Assembly: GCF_014643535.1 (NCBI RefSeq)
Contig: NZ_BMJQ01000015.1
Coordinates: 62,001-126,000, forward strand
Length of the DNA: 64,000 nucleotides
Direction of reading: 5' to 3'
DNA from: Aliidongia dinghuensis
GTDB taxonomy: Bacteria > Pseudomonadota > Alphaproteobacteria > ATCC43930 > CGMCC-115725
A model generated the notes under the pieces. That model had not been told where the DNA came from. It saw nothing but the letters and a program-made list of their open reading frames with translations, and searched no databases. Below are positions 51,961-60,503 of this stretch, in pieces. Numbering within the stretch: the stretch's first letter is position 1; every line of letters starts with the position of its first letter. Both the position numbers and the translations under genes were made by a program.

Positions 51961-53541
51961 GTGACTGTCAGAGAGCCCACCCCGCGTCGCCGCCCGTTCG
52001 GCCGGACGCTTTTCCTCCTGGGCCTGTCGACCAGCCTCGCCTTCGGGCCGTTGGCCCCCGCCTTCGCTCAGGCGCCGATTTCCGCTCCCATGTCGCAGGA
52101 TCTGCCGAGCTTCTCGCCGATCGTGGACAAGGTGCTGCCCGCCGTCGTCAACATCTCGGTCATCCAGAAGCCGGGCTCGGGCGGCGGCGACGAGCAGGCA
52201 GACCAGGGCGACGATGAGAATGACGAGGACCAGGGCCCGCAGCTTCAGGGTCCGGGCCAGGGCACGCCGTTCGACGAGTTCCTGCGCCGCTTCTTCGAGC
52301 AGCAGCAGCAAGGCCGCCACGGCGTGCCGCACGTCACGCCGAACGCCCAGAAGGTGATCTCGCTCGGCTCCGGCTTCATCGTCGATCCGACAGGCTATGT
52401 CGTCACCAACAACCACGTGGTGGGGGATGCGGAGAAGGTGACCGTCACTTTCGCCGACGACAGCCAGCATCCGGCCAAGATCATCGGCAAGGACCAGAAG
52501 AGCGATCTCGCCCTCCTCAAGATCGACGCGCCGAAGCCGCTGCCCTACGTCAAGCTCGGCGACAGCGACCAGGCCAAGGTCGGCGACTGGGTCATCGCCG
52601 TCGGCAACCCGTTCGGGCTCGGCGGCACGGTGACCAAGGGCATCGTGTCGGCGCGCGGCCGGCCGATCGCCGATTCGAACTATGTCGACTTCCTGCAGAT
52701 CGACGCGTCGATCAACCGCGGCAATTCCGGCGGCCCGACCTTCAACATGCAGGGCGAGGTCATCGGCATCAACACGGCGATCTTCTCGCCGAACGGCGGT
52801 TCGGTCGGCATCGGCTTCGCGATCCCGTCCAATTCCGCGAAGAACGTGATCGAGGCGCTCAAGAAGTCGGGCCACGTCGATCGCGGCTGGCTCGGCGTGC
52901 AGATCCAGGAAGTGACGCCCGAGATCGCGAACTCGCTGGGGCTCGACCAGAACCATCCGACGGGCGCGCTCGTCTCGTCCGTGTCCGACAACAGCCCGGC
53001 CTCCAAGGCCGGCGTCAAGGTCGGCGACGTGATCGAGAAGTTCAACGGCAAGACGGTCGAGAAGATGCGCGACCTGCCGCGCGTCGTGGCCGAGACCCCG
53101 ATCGGCACCAAGGTCGACCTGGGCGTGTTCCGCAAGGGCGAGCACCAGACGCTCTCGACCACGATCGAAAAGCTCGACGACAGCAAGGTCGCCTCGATCG
53201 ACCCGCAGACCGGCGAGGAACGGCCGGGCCGCGCGCCCTCGCTCGGCCTGACGCTCTCGACCTTGAACCCGGACATTCGCAAGCGCCTGTCCATCCCCAA
53301 GGACGTGAACGGCGTGCTGGTGTCGCGGGTCAAGGACGGCAGCCCGGCCGCCGACAAGGGTATCGAGGCGGGCGACGTGATCGTGCAGATCGACCAGACG
53401 CCGGTCTCGAAGCCCGAAGAGGTGATCCAGAAGGTCAAGGACGCCTCCAAGGACGGCAAGGCCAAGTCGGTCCTGCTGCTGGTCAACCGCCGGGGCCAGA
53501 ACCGCTACGTGGCGCTCACCCCCGAAGACAAGGCCGGCTGA
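51961..53541 (+). CDS. degP: Periplasmic serine protease DegP/HtrA (DegQ-like)
   Basis: 526 residues from GTG 51961 with AAGGAGG upstream. Signal peptide to AFAQA. A Gln/Asp-rich insert (GDDENDEDQG) precedes the protease domain, whose triad is H152 (TNNHVVG), D182 (SDLALLK) and S256 (GNSGGP). Two PDZ domains follow (about 290-380, 420-520). It degrades or refolds misfolded envelope proteins. It is followed by an OmpR-type response regulator and kinase, a common alphaproteobacterial arrangement. Confidence 0.95.
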   Translation: MTVREPTPRRRPFGRTLFLLGLSTSLAFGPLAPAFAQAPISAPMSQDLPSFSPIVDKVLPAVVNISVIQKPGSGGGDEQADQGDDENDEDQGPQLQGPGQGTPFDEFLRRFFEQQQQGRHGVPHVTPNAQKVISLGSGFIVDPTGYVVTNNHVVGDAEKVTVTFADDSQHPAKIIGKDQKSDLALLKIDAPKPLPYVKLGDSDQAKVGDWVIAVGNPFGLGGTVTKGIVSARGRPIADSNYVDFLQIDASINRGNSGGPTFNMQGEVIGINTAIFSPNGGSVGIGFAIPSNSAKNVIEALKKSGHVDRGWLGVQIQEVTPEIANSLGLDQNHPTGALVSSVSDNSPASKAGVKVGDVIEKFNGKTVEKMRDLPRVVAETPIGTKVDLGVFRKGEHQTLSTTIEKLDDSKVASIDPQTGEERPGRAPSLGLTLSTLNPDIRKRLSIPKDVNGVLVSRVKDGSPAADKGIEAGDVIVQIDQTPVSKPEEVIQKVKDASKDGKAKSVLLLVNRRGQNRYVALTPEDKAG

Positions 53542-53562
53542 GCCCGCCTCCCACGACCGCGG

Positions 53563-53634
53563 CCTCCCCTCACCCGCCTCGCCCTGCTCGGCACCCTCTC
53601 CCCCATCCGGGGGAGAGGGTTGGGGTGAGGGGGC
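53563..53634. repeat. Dispersed palindromic repeat, family 2 (variant)
   Basis: CCCCTCACCC ... GGGTGAGGGG outer arms around ACCCTCTCCCCC-ATC-CGGGGGAGAGGGT. Lies between degP and the regulator gene; probably a terminator or attenuator. Confidence 0.65.
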
Positions 53635-53669
53635 TGCCTCCGAAGATTGCGATCCCCAGGGTTCGTGCC

Positions 53670-54344
53670 ATGAAGCTGCTCGTCGTCGAAGATGATCGCG
53701 AGGCCGCGGCCTTTCTGGTGAAGGGCCTGAAGGAGAGCGGCCACACGGTCGACCATGCTGCCGACGGCCGCGAGGGGCTGGTGCTGGCGACGACCGAGCG
53801 GTTCGATGCGATCATCCTCGACCGCATGCTGCCCGGCATGGACGGGCTCGCGATCGTGGCGGCGCTCCGCGCGTCCGACAATCACACGCCGGTGCTGATC
53901 CTGTCTGCGCTTGACCAGGTTGACGACCGGGTGCGCGGCCTCAAGGCCGGCGGCGACGATTATCTGACCAAGCCCTACGCCTTTTCCGAGCTCCTGGCCC
54001 GGCTCGAGTCGCTGCTGCGCCGCGGTGCCGGCGGCAAGACCGAGACCAAGCTCAAGGTCGGCGAGCTCGAGATCGACTTGCTGGCCCGCACCGTCCGGCG
54101 CGGCTCGACCGAGATCGAGCTGCTGCCGCGCGAGTTCCGCCTGCTCGAATATCTGGCGCGCAACGCCGGCCATGTGGTGACGCGCACCATGCTGCTCGAG
54201 CAGGTATGGGACTATCATTTCGATCCGCAGACCAACGTCATCGACGTGCACATCAGCCGTCTCCGGCAGAAGATCGACAAGGGCTTTGCAAAGCCGATGC
54301 TGCACACCGTCCGAGGAGCCGGCTACTGTCTCAAGGCCGCCTGA
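53670..54344 (+). CDS. OmpR-family response regulator
   Basis: 224 residues from ATG 53670 (MKLLVVEDDREAAAFLVKGL). Receiver domain with acidic pocket EDD, phospho-acceptor D51-type (FDAIILDRMLPGMDG), and K in YLTKPY; then a winged-helix DNA-binding domain (FRLLEYLARNAGHVVTRTML, HISRLRQKID, GAGYCLKA). Of the QseB/PmrA-like subgroup. Its stop overlaps the proposed kinase start. Confidence 0.93.
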   Translation: MKLLVVEDDREAAAFLVKGLKESGHTVDHAADGREGLVLATTERFDAIILDRMLPGMDGLAIVAALRASDNHTPVLILSALDQVDDRVRGLKAGGDDYLTKPYAFSELLARLESLLRRGAGGKTETKLKVGELEIDLLARTVRRGSTEIELLPREFRLLEYLARNAGHVVTRTMLLEQVWDYHFDPQTNVIDVHISRLRQKIDKGFAKPMLHTVRGAGYCLKAA

Positions 54345-55750
54345 TCGACCTTCTCAAGACCTCGACCTTCCGGCTCGCGGTCTATTATTTCGCGCTGTTC
54401 GCCGGCTCGATGCTGGCGATGCTGGCGCTCATTTACTGGCAGACGGTCGTCTACAGCACCCGCCAGACCGATGAGACGATCGACGCGGAGATCACGGGCC
54501 TCGCCGAGCAATATCGCGAGCGGGGCCTGGCCGGCCTGGTCGCCGTCATCAACGAGCGCTCGAACCCCGAGCGGGGCTCGAGCATGCTCTATCTCCTGAC
54601 CGATTCGCGCCAGCGGCCGCTCGCCGGCAATCTCTCGCGCTGGCCCGACCTCGAGGTCGAGAAGGACGGCTGGATGCGCTTCCATTTGAGCGATTCGGGC
54701 CAGCGCGGCTCGGGCCAGCGCAGCTCAGGCCCGCACATCGCCCAGGCGACGACGTTCGTGCTGGCCGGCGGCGTGCAACTGCTGGTCGGGCGCGACCTGG
54801 CCGAGAACGTCACCTTCCGCAACCGCATCATCGTGGCGCTCGCCTCGTCCGGCGGCCTGACCCTGCTGCTCGGCCTCGTCGGCGGCATCGTCCTCTCGCG
54901 CCGGGCCTTGGCGCGCATCGACGCGATCAACCGGACCGGCGACCTCATCCGCGCCGGCGAGTTCAGCCACCGCATCCCCTTGAACGGCACCGGCGACGAG
55001 TTCGACCGGCTGGCGCAGAATCTGAACGCCATGCTCGACCAGATCGAGCGTCTGATGGCCGGCATGCGTCAGGTCACCGATAATATCGCCCACGACCTGC
55101 GCTCGCCTTTGGGCCGGCTGCGCTCGCGCATCGAGATGGCGCTCATCGAGGAACCCTCGACCGATCGCTATCGCGAGGTGCTGCAGCAGACGATCGCCGA
55201 GGCCGACCAGCTGCTCGCCACCTTTACGGCACTGCTCGACATCGCCGAGGCCGAGGCCGGCAATCCGCGTGCGCAGCTGGCCCCGCTCGACCTCACCGCC
55301 TTCGCGCGCGATCTAGCCGACCTCTACGAGCCGGTCGCCGAGGAGAAGGGGCTCCGCTTCACGATCGAGACCACGCCCCGTCCGGTCGAGGTGCGCGGCG
55401 ACCGGCACATGCTGTCGCGCGCAATCGCAAACCTGGTCGAGAACGCGCTCAAATACACGCCCTCCAGCGGCGCCGTCGCGGTCCAGGTCCAGGTCGCCGG
55501 GACCATGGCGAGGCTCACCGTCAGCGACAATGGCCCGGGCATTCCGGCCGCCGAGCGGGAGCGCGTGTTCGATCGCTTCTATCGGCTCGAGGCGAGCCGG
55601 ACGACCGAAGGCAACGGCCTCGGCCTGAGCCTCGCCCGCGCCGTCATCCGCCTGCACGGCGGCTCGATCGCGCTCGAAGACAATGCCCCGGGCCTCAGCG
55701 CCGTCGTCTCGCTGCCGCTCATGGTGGGGAACAACGGCGAGGGGGCGTGA
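54341..55750 (+). CDS. Sensor histidine kinase, non-ATG start
   Basis: 469 residues if started at CTG 54341, which overlaps the regulator stop as CTGA. An ATG in frame at 54206 would add 45 residues buried in the regulator gene and is less likely. Two spans (about 11-32 and 160-185) bracket a periplasmic domain with a repeat-like QRGSGQRSSG segment. HAMP, then DHp with phospho-acceptor NIAHDLRSPLGRLRSRIEMA, and HATPase_c with NLVENALKY, DNGPGIP and GNGLGLSLARAVI. Partner of the upstream OmpR-type regulator; envelope stress is the likely input given degP. Confidence 0.9.
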   Translation: MIDLLKTSTFRLAVYYFALFAGSMLAMLALIYWQTVVYSTRQTDETIDAEITGLAEQYRERGLAGLVAVINERSNPERGSSMLYLLTDSRQRPLAGNLSRWPDLEVEKDGWMRFHLSDSGQRGSGQRSSGPHIAQATTFVLAGGVQLLVGRDLAENVTFRNRIIVALASSGGLTLLLGLVGGIVLSRRALARIDAINRTGDLIRAGEFSHRIPLNGTGDEFDRLAQNLNAMLDQIERLMAGMRQVTDNIAHDLRSPLGRLRSRIEMALIEEPSTDRYREVLQQTIAEADQLLATFTALLDIAEAEAGNPRAQLAPLDLTAFARDLADLYEPVAEEKGLRFTIETTPRPVEVRGDRHMLSRAIANLVENALKYTPSSGAVAVQVQVAGTMARLTVSDNGPGIPAAERERVFDRFYRLEASRTTEGNGLGLSLARAVIRLHGGSIALEDNAPGLSAVVSLPLMVGNNGEGA

Positions 55751-55755
55751 GCCGC

Positions 55756-56157
55756 TCAGGCAAACCAGTCCTCCGCTCGCAGGCCGTCGACGCGGGTGAA
55801 TTCCTTCAGATTGCCGGTGACGATGACGAGCCCTCGGCTGCGCGCATGCCCGGCAATCAGCAGGTCATAGCCCCCGATCGGAAGCCCACGACGTTCGAGC
55901 GTGGCTCGGATATCGGCCGAATGATCGGCTGCGGCCTCGTCGAACGGCAGGACTGCCAACCGGGCCGCGAACCGCTCGACCTCCTGCCGGTTCTCGATCG
56001 GCTTTGCTGACTTCGCCGCACCGTGCAACAGCTCGGTCAAGGTGATGGTTGTAATGCACAGCCCGTCGGCTTCCGCATTGAACCGTGCCCGCAAGCCAGC
56101 GGGCCGGTCGCGCAGCACACGGATGCAAAGGTTCGTGTCGAGCATATAGCGCAACAT
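55756..56157 (-). CDS. vapC: VapC toxin (PIN-domain ribonuclease)
   Basis: 133 residues. PIN active-site acids: D7 (YMLDTN), E42 (TLTELLHG), D98 (GGYDLLIAGHA), and a T-G-N motif at 114-116 (VTGNLKEF). Single-strand RNA cleavage, usually of initiator tRNA, blocks translation. It follows VapB by one base. Near-identical active-site motifs support function. Confidence 0.93.
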   Translation of the reverse strand: MLRYMLDTNLCIRVLRDRPAGLRARFNAEADGLCITTITLTELLHGAAKSAKPIENRQEVERFAARLAVLPFDEAAADHSADIRATLERRGLPIGGYDLLIAGHARSRGLVIVTGNLKEFTRVDGLRAEDWFA

Positions 56158-56158
56158 T

Positions 56159-56380
56159 TTAGAAGCCGCCGCGCTCCTGAACAGCCGGCTGATCGCGGTC
56201 ACCAAGATCGATGCCAGGCGAATCGAAGAAATCGTCCCACACCGCATTGGCCGGCACGATGACCCGGCGAGTGCCATCCCGCAGAATCGCGACCTCCCGG
56301 ACGCCTTCAGGGAACGCCACGTCCTTCGGCAGCCGAACGGCCTGAGAGCGATTCGTCTGGAACAGAGTTGTTCGGTTCAT
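56159..56380 (-). CDS. vapB: VapB antitoxin (SpoVT/AbrB type)
   Basis: 73 residues: swapped-hairpin AbrB motif (MNRTTLFQTNRSQAVRLPKD, then VAFPEGVREVAILRDG) binding DNA, and a C-terminal acidic tail (FDSPGIDLGDRDQ) that should wrap the toxin. First gene of the pair. It probably autorepresses through the perfect palindrome 13 bp upstream. Confidence 0.92.
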   Translation of the reverse strand: MNRTTLFQTNRSQAVRLPKDVAFPEGVREVAILRDGTRRVIVPANAVWDDFFDSPGIDLGDRDQPAVQERGGF

Positions 56381-56392
56381 GATGCAGCGGTC

Positions 56393-56429
56393 CAGAGGCG
56401 GGATATCCAATATGTATATCCCGCCTCTG
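56393..56429. promoter_or_regulatory. VapBC operator: perfect 14-bp inverted repeat
   Basis: CAGAGGCGGGATAT and ATATCCCGCCTCTG, perfect arms with a 9-bp spacer (CCAATATGT) holding a -10-like TATG. It lies 13 bp upstream of vapB. Confidence 0.85.
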
Positions 56430-56452
56430 AGCAATTGTCCAGCCCAGTGCCC

Positions 56453-57064
56453 TCAATACCCGACCGTGAACCGCGCCCGGACGTGCCTCGGCTTTTCGAT
56501 CTCGTCGAGCAGGGCTACCGCATAGTCCTCGTAGGAGATCCAGCTCTTGCCGTCGGCGCCGACCAAGAGCTGGTCGCCGCCGAGCCGGAAGTGCCCGGTG
56601 CGCTCGCCGGCGGTGAAGAGCGCCGAGGGGCTCAGCATCGTCCAGTCGAGATCGTCGACCCGGCGCAGCGCATCGAGGAACAGTTTGCCGCGCGTCGCCT
56701 CCTCGAGCACGAAGGCCGGGAAATCCGGCATCTCGATCAGCAGCTTGCCGGGTGCCACCTCGAGGCTGCCGGCGCCGCCCACCACGAGGTAGCGCTTGAC
56801 GCCCGAGCGGCGCACCGCGTCGATCAGCAGCGCCGGATCGCTTGCGCGGAACCCGACCGTGCTCACGACCGCGTCATGGCCCGCCAGACGTGGTGCCAGC
56901 GCCGTCGGCTGGCTGGCATCCCCCACGACCGGCGTCAACCGATCCTGCGCCCGAAGCTTCGCCGGGTCGCGGGCGATGGCCGTCACCTGATGACCGCGGC
57001 CGAGCGCCTCCGCCACGAGGCGCGTCCCGACATTGCCGGTGGCGCCGATGATCGCGAGCTTCAT
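56453..57064 (-). CDS. NAD(P)-binding reductase (NmrA/YwnB-like atypical SDR)
   Basis: 203 residues, MKLAIIGATGNVGTRLVAEA with GxxGxxG, then VVGDASQPTAL, DAVVSTVGF and YLVVGGAGSLEV. It lacks the YxxxK pair of classical SDRs. Members with this layout act on quinones, flavins or aldehydes, or sense redox state. Divergent from an HxlR regulator, probably its target, as for HxlR-type electrophile responses. Confidence 0.9.
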   Translation of the reverse strand: MKLAIIGATGNVGTRLVAEALGRGHQVTAIARDPAKLRAQDRLTPVVGDASQPTALAPRLAGHDAVVSTVGFRASDPALLIDAVRRSGVKRYLVVGGAGSLEVAPGKLLIEMPDFPAFVLEEATRGKLFLDALRRVDDLDWTMLSPSALFTAGERTGHFRLGGDQLLVGADGKSWISYEDYAVALLDEIEKPRHVRARFTVGY

Positions 57065-57095
57065 GTCGTTGTTCCTTGTTCCCGATTGCGTGATA

Positions 57096-57110
57096 GTCTC
57101 TTTCTGAGAC
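57096..57110. promoter_or_regulatory. HxlR operator candidate
   Basis: GTCTC-TTTCT-GAGAC palindrome midway in the 70-bp divergent gap between the reductase and the HxlR gene. Confidence 0.5.
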
Positions 57111-57134
57111 CAGCATCAGGTACGAGACGATAGA

Positions 57135-57605
57135 ATGCCCGTAAAGACGGCAGGTTCGACGCCCATGGTTACCTCGAAGGAACCGCCTCGCCCGGCGCGC
57201 AACCCGCGCGGGGCGTCGGGCGGGGCGCCGGATTGCCCGATCCGCTCAGTGCTCGACCGCATCGGCGACAAATGGAGCTTCCTCCTGATCCTGACGCTGG
57301 CGCCGCGGCCGCACCGGTTCGGCGAGCTCCGGCGCGCGATCAATGACATCTCGCAGCGCATGCTGACGGAGACGCTGCGCAGCCTGCAGCGCGACGGCCT
57401 CATCGAACGGACTGTGTTCCCGACGACGCCGCCCAGCGTCGAATATCGCCTGACGACGCTCGGCCAATCCCTGCTCGAGCCGATGCAGGGTCTGGTCGCC
57501 TGGGCCGACCGTCAGCTGCCGACGATCGTGGCGGCCCGGGAGCGGTTCGACCGTGCGGCTCAGGACCAGGCCGCATCAGAGGCCGGACGCTCATTCGGCG
57601 CATAG
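57135..57605 (+). CDS. HxlR-family transcriptional regulator
   Basis: 156 residues from ATG 57135; ATG 57165 is possible. The winged-helix core is clear: DCPIRSVLDRIGDKWSFLLI, RFGELRRAINDISQRMLTET and LRSLQRDGLIERTVFPTTPP. The Cys just before the DNA-binding core (DCPI) is the family redox/electrophile-sensing position. It is predicted to control the divergent reductase gene and itself. Confidence 0.92.
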   Translation: MPVKTAGSTPMVTSKEPPRPARNPRGASGGAPDCPIRSVLDRIGDKWSFLLILTLAPRPHRFGELRRAINDISQRMLTETLRSLQRDGLIERTVFPTTPPSVEYRLTTLGQSLLEPMQGLVAWADRQLPTIVAARERFDRAAQDQAASEAGRSFGA

Positions 57606-57878
57606 CACACCCGGCCTGCCGCGCGCCGGTGGTAGGTCTCTAATGTGCCGAAATTACGGACAGTCTTATTGTACGCGCTTTGCTTGACATTACATCCCCG
57701 CCACGGCGACAAGATGGCGTCGTCATCGGTTGTTTGCGCCTTGACCACGGGCGGCCCGCTGGATCACCTGCCAGGTCGCGATGTAACTTGCCGCCCGGCA
57801 TCGGCTGCCGGCGGCGTCTGAACGTCTCTCGACCGATCCGGGGGATCGGCTTGCTCTGGCTTTGAAGGTAGCGCTCGC

Positions 57879-59036
57879 TTGCTCGACGGTTTCGACATTC
57901 CAGGGGACGTGGCGATTGGCGTGAGCCTCCTGGGCGTCGCCTATCTTGTTGTTGCGGCCTTCGCTGTCTGGTCTTTCGGACGGCAGCGCCCGGCCGCCCC
58001 CACCCGACGCCCCTCCGTCACCATCCTGAAGCCGGTGTGCGGTGCCGACCCGGGCCTCTACGAAAACCTGCGCTCGTTCTGCCGCCAGGCCTATGACGGG
58101 CCGGTCCAGGTCGTGATCGGCGCCCATCGCGAGTCGGACCCAGCCGTCGCGATCGCGCGGCAGGTGATCGCCGACCTGCCCGACGCCGACGTAGCGCTCG
58201 TCATCGACGGCGCGCTGCCCGGCAGCAATTTCAAGATCTGCAACCTCGCCAACATGATGGCGGTGGCGAAGCACGAGGTGCTGGTCATCGCGGACAGCGA
58301 CATGCGGGTCGAGCCCCATTACCTCGACGCGGTCGTGGGCCCGCTGATGCAGGCCGGCGTCGGTCTCGTCACCTGCCTCTACAAGGGCCGGCCCGAGCGC
58401 GGCATACCGTCGGCGCTGGGTGCCGCCTTCATCAACAACGGCTTCCTGCCGTCCGTGCTCGTGGGCCGGCTGTTCGGCACCGACCCCGGCTGCTTCGGCG
58501 CCACCATGGCGCTTCGCCGCTCGACGCTCGACGAGGTCGGCGGCTTCGGGGCACTCATCAACCATCTGGCCGACGACTATGTGCTGGGCATGCTCGTCCG
58601 CCAGGCCGGCTACAAAGTGGTGATCGCGCCCTACGTCATCGAGAACATCGTGCTCGAGGCGGACATGGGCGCCCTGTTCCGCCACGAGTTGCGCTGGCAG
58701 CGGACCATCCGCTCGATCACGCCTGCCGGAGCCGCCGCCTCGATCATCACCAATCCGGTGGCGCTGGCGCTGCTCGCATTGCCGGTGAGCGGCTTCGCCC
58801 AAGGCGCATGGCTGGCGCTCGCGGCCGCTCTGGCGGCCCGCGGGGCTCTGATATATACGTGCAGCCGAATGTTCGGCCTGATCCCGCTGCGTGCGGCCCT
58901 GGTACCGATCCGCGACGCCTTGTCATTCATCATCCTGGTCGCCAGCTTCTGTGGCCAGCGGGTGACATGGCGCGATCAGAGCTTCCAGGTCGATCGGCGC
59001 GGTGAACTGACTTTCGAAGGAGATCCTTTGGCATGA
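57879..59036 (+). CDS. hpnI: Hopanoid glycosyltransferase HpnI
   Basis: 385 residues from TTG 57879 with AAGG upstream. N-terminal span, GT2 catalytic domain (TILKPVCGADPGLYENLRSF; ADSD at 138-141; GTDPGCFGATMALRR; ELRWQR as Q/R-x-x-R-W), and C-terminal spans. It adds N-acetylglucosamine to bacteriohopanetetrol in the first step of cyclitol ether/glucosaminyl tail synthesis. First gene of hpnIJKL; overlaps hpnJ as ATGA. Confidence 0.94.
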   Translation: MLDGFDIPGDVAIGVSLLGVAYLVVAAFAVWSFGRQRPAAPTRRPSVTILKPVCGADPGLYENLRSFCRQAYDGPVQVVIGAHRESDPAVAIARQVIADLPDADVALVIDGALPGSNFKICNLANMMAVAKHEVLVIADSDMRVEPHYLDAVVGPLMQAGVGLVTCLYKGRPERGIPSALGAAFINNGFLPSVLVGRLFGTDPGCFGATMALRRSTLDEVGGFGALINHLADDYVLGMLVRQAGYKVVIAPYVIENIVLEADMGALFRHELRWQRTIRSITPAGAAASIITNPVALALLALPVSGFAQGAWLALAAALAARGALIYTCSRMFGLIPLRAALVPIRDALSFIILVASFCGQRVTWRDQSFQVDRRGELTFEGDPLA

Positions 59037-60469
59037 TGAAGACCCTGTTCCTCCAGGCCCCGTCCTTTGAAGGCTTCGACGGCGGCGCGGGGTCCCGGTA
59101 CCAGGCGAAGCGCGAGATCAAGTCGTTCTGGTTCCCGACCTGGCTGGCGCAGCCGGCCGCTCTCGTGCCGGGCTCCAAGCTGATCGACGCGCCGCCGGCG
59201 CGCGTCAGCCTCCAGGACGTGCTCGCCGACCAGGCCAAGGAAGGCTACGAGCTCTGCATCATGCACACCTCGACCCCGTCCTTCGCGTCGGACGTCAAGG
59301 TCGCGGAAGCGATGAAGCAGGCGAATCCGAAGCTCAAGATCGGCTTCATCGGCGCCAAGGTCGCGGTCGAGGCCGAGAAGAGCCTCGCGGCCGCACCGGT
59401 CGTCGATTTCGTCGCGCGCAACGAGTTCGACTTCACCATCAAGGAAATCGCCGAGGGTCGCGACTGGGCCGACGTCGACGGCATCTCGTACCGCAATGCC
59501 GCGGGCGAGATCGTCCACAACCGCGACCGCGCGATCCTCGAGAACATGGACGAGCTGCCGTTCGTCACCGAGGTCTACAAGCAGAACCTGCACCTCGAGG
59601 ACTATTTCATCGGCTATCTGATGCACCCGTATATCTCGATCTATACGGGCCGCGGCTGCAAGTCGCGCTGCACCTTCTGCCTGTGGCCGCAGACGGTCGG
59701 CGGCCACCGCTACCGCACGCGCTCGGTCGAGCACGTGATCGAAGAGATCAAGCTCGCGAAGAAGCACTACCCGCAGGTCAAGGAGTTCTTCTTCGACGAC
59801 GACACCTTCACCGACGACCTGCCGCGCGCGGAGGCGATCGCCCGCGAGCTCGGCAAACTGGGTGTCACCTGGTCGTGCAACGCCAAGGCGAACGTACCCT
59901 ACGAGACCTTGAAGGTCCTGAAGGAGAACGGCCTGCGCCTGCTGCTGGTCGGATACGAGTCGGGCAACCAGCAGATCCTGCACAACATCAAGAAGGGCAT
60001 GCGGATCGAGGTCGCGAAGAAGTTCACGTCCGACTGCCACAAGCTCGGCATCAAGATCCACGGCACCTTCATCATGGGCCTGCCGGGCGAGACCAAGGAG
60101 ACGATCGAGGAGACGATCCGGTACGCGACCGAGATCAATCCGCACACGATCCAGGTGTCGCTGGCCGCCCCCTATCCCGGCACGTTCCTGTTCAACCAGG
60201 CGGTCGAGAACAAGTGGCTCGACATCGATCATGCCGAGCTCATCGACGAGCATGGCGTGCAGATGGCGCCGCTGCACTATCCGCACCTGTCGCACCAGGA
60301 GATCTTCGACGCGGTCGAGACCATGTATCGGCGGTTCTATTTCCGCCGGTCGAAGATCCTGTCGATCCTGAACGAGATGATCCGCAGCCCGCAGATGCTG
60401 GTCCGTCGCCTGCGCGAAGGCGTCGAGTTCTTCCAGTTCCTGCGCGAGCGCCATCAGGTCGCGGGCTGA
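59033..60469 (+). CDS. hpnJ: Hopanoid radical SAM protein HpnJ
   Basis: 478 residues. N-terminal cobalamin-binding-like half (VLADQAKEGYELCIMHTSTP), then a radical SAM domain with GRGCKSRCTFC: cysteines 209, 213 and 216 (CxxxCxxC). It contracts the glucosamine ring to the cyclitol ether of bacteriohopanetetrol. ATGA overlap with hpnI. Confidence 0.94.
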   Translation: MMKTLFLQAPSFEGFDGGAGSRYQAKREIKSFWFPTWLAQPAALVPGSKLIDAPPARVSLQDVLADQAKEGYELCIMHTSTPSFASDVKVAEAMKQANPKLKIGFIGAKVAVEAEKSLAAAPVVDFVARNEFDFTIKEIAEGRDWADVDGISYRNAAGEIVHNRDRAILENMDELPFVTEVYKQNLHLEDYFIGYLMHPYISIYTGRGCKSRCTFCLWPQTVGGHRYRTRSVEHVIEEIKLAKKHYPQVKEFFFDDDTFTDDLPRAEAIARELGKLGVTWSCNAKANVPYETLKVLKENGLRLLLVGYESGNQQILHNIKKGMRIEVAKKFTSDCHKLGIKIHGTFIMGLPGETKETIEETIRYATEINPHTIQVSLAAPYPGTFLFNQAVENKWLDIDHAELIDEHGVQMAPLHYPHLSHQEIFDAVETMYRRFYFRRSKILSILNEMIRSPQMLVRRLREGVEFFQFLRERHQVAG

Positions 60470-60503
60470 CGCGGGGCTTCGGCCTTGCGACAGCTCACCC
60501 GGC

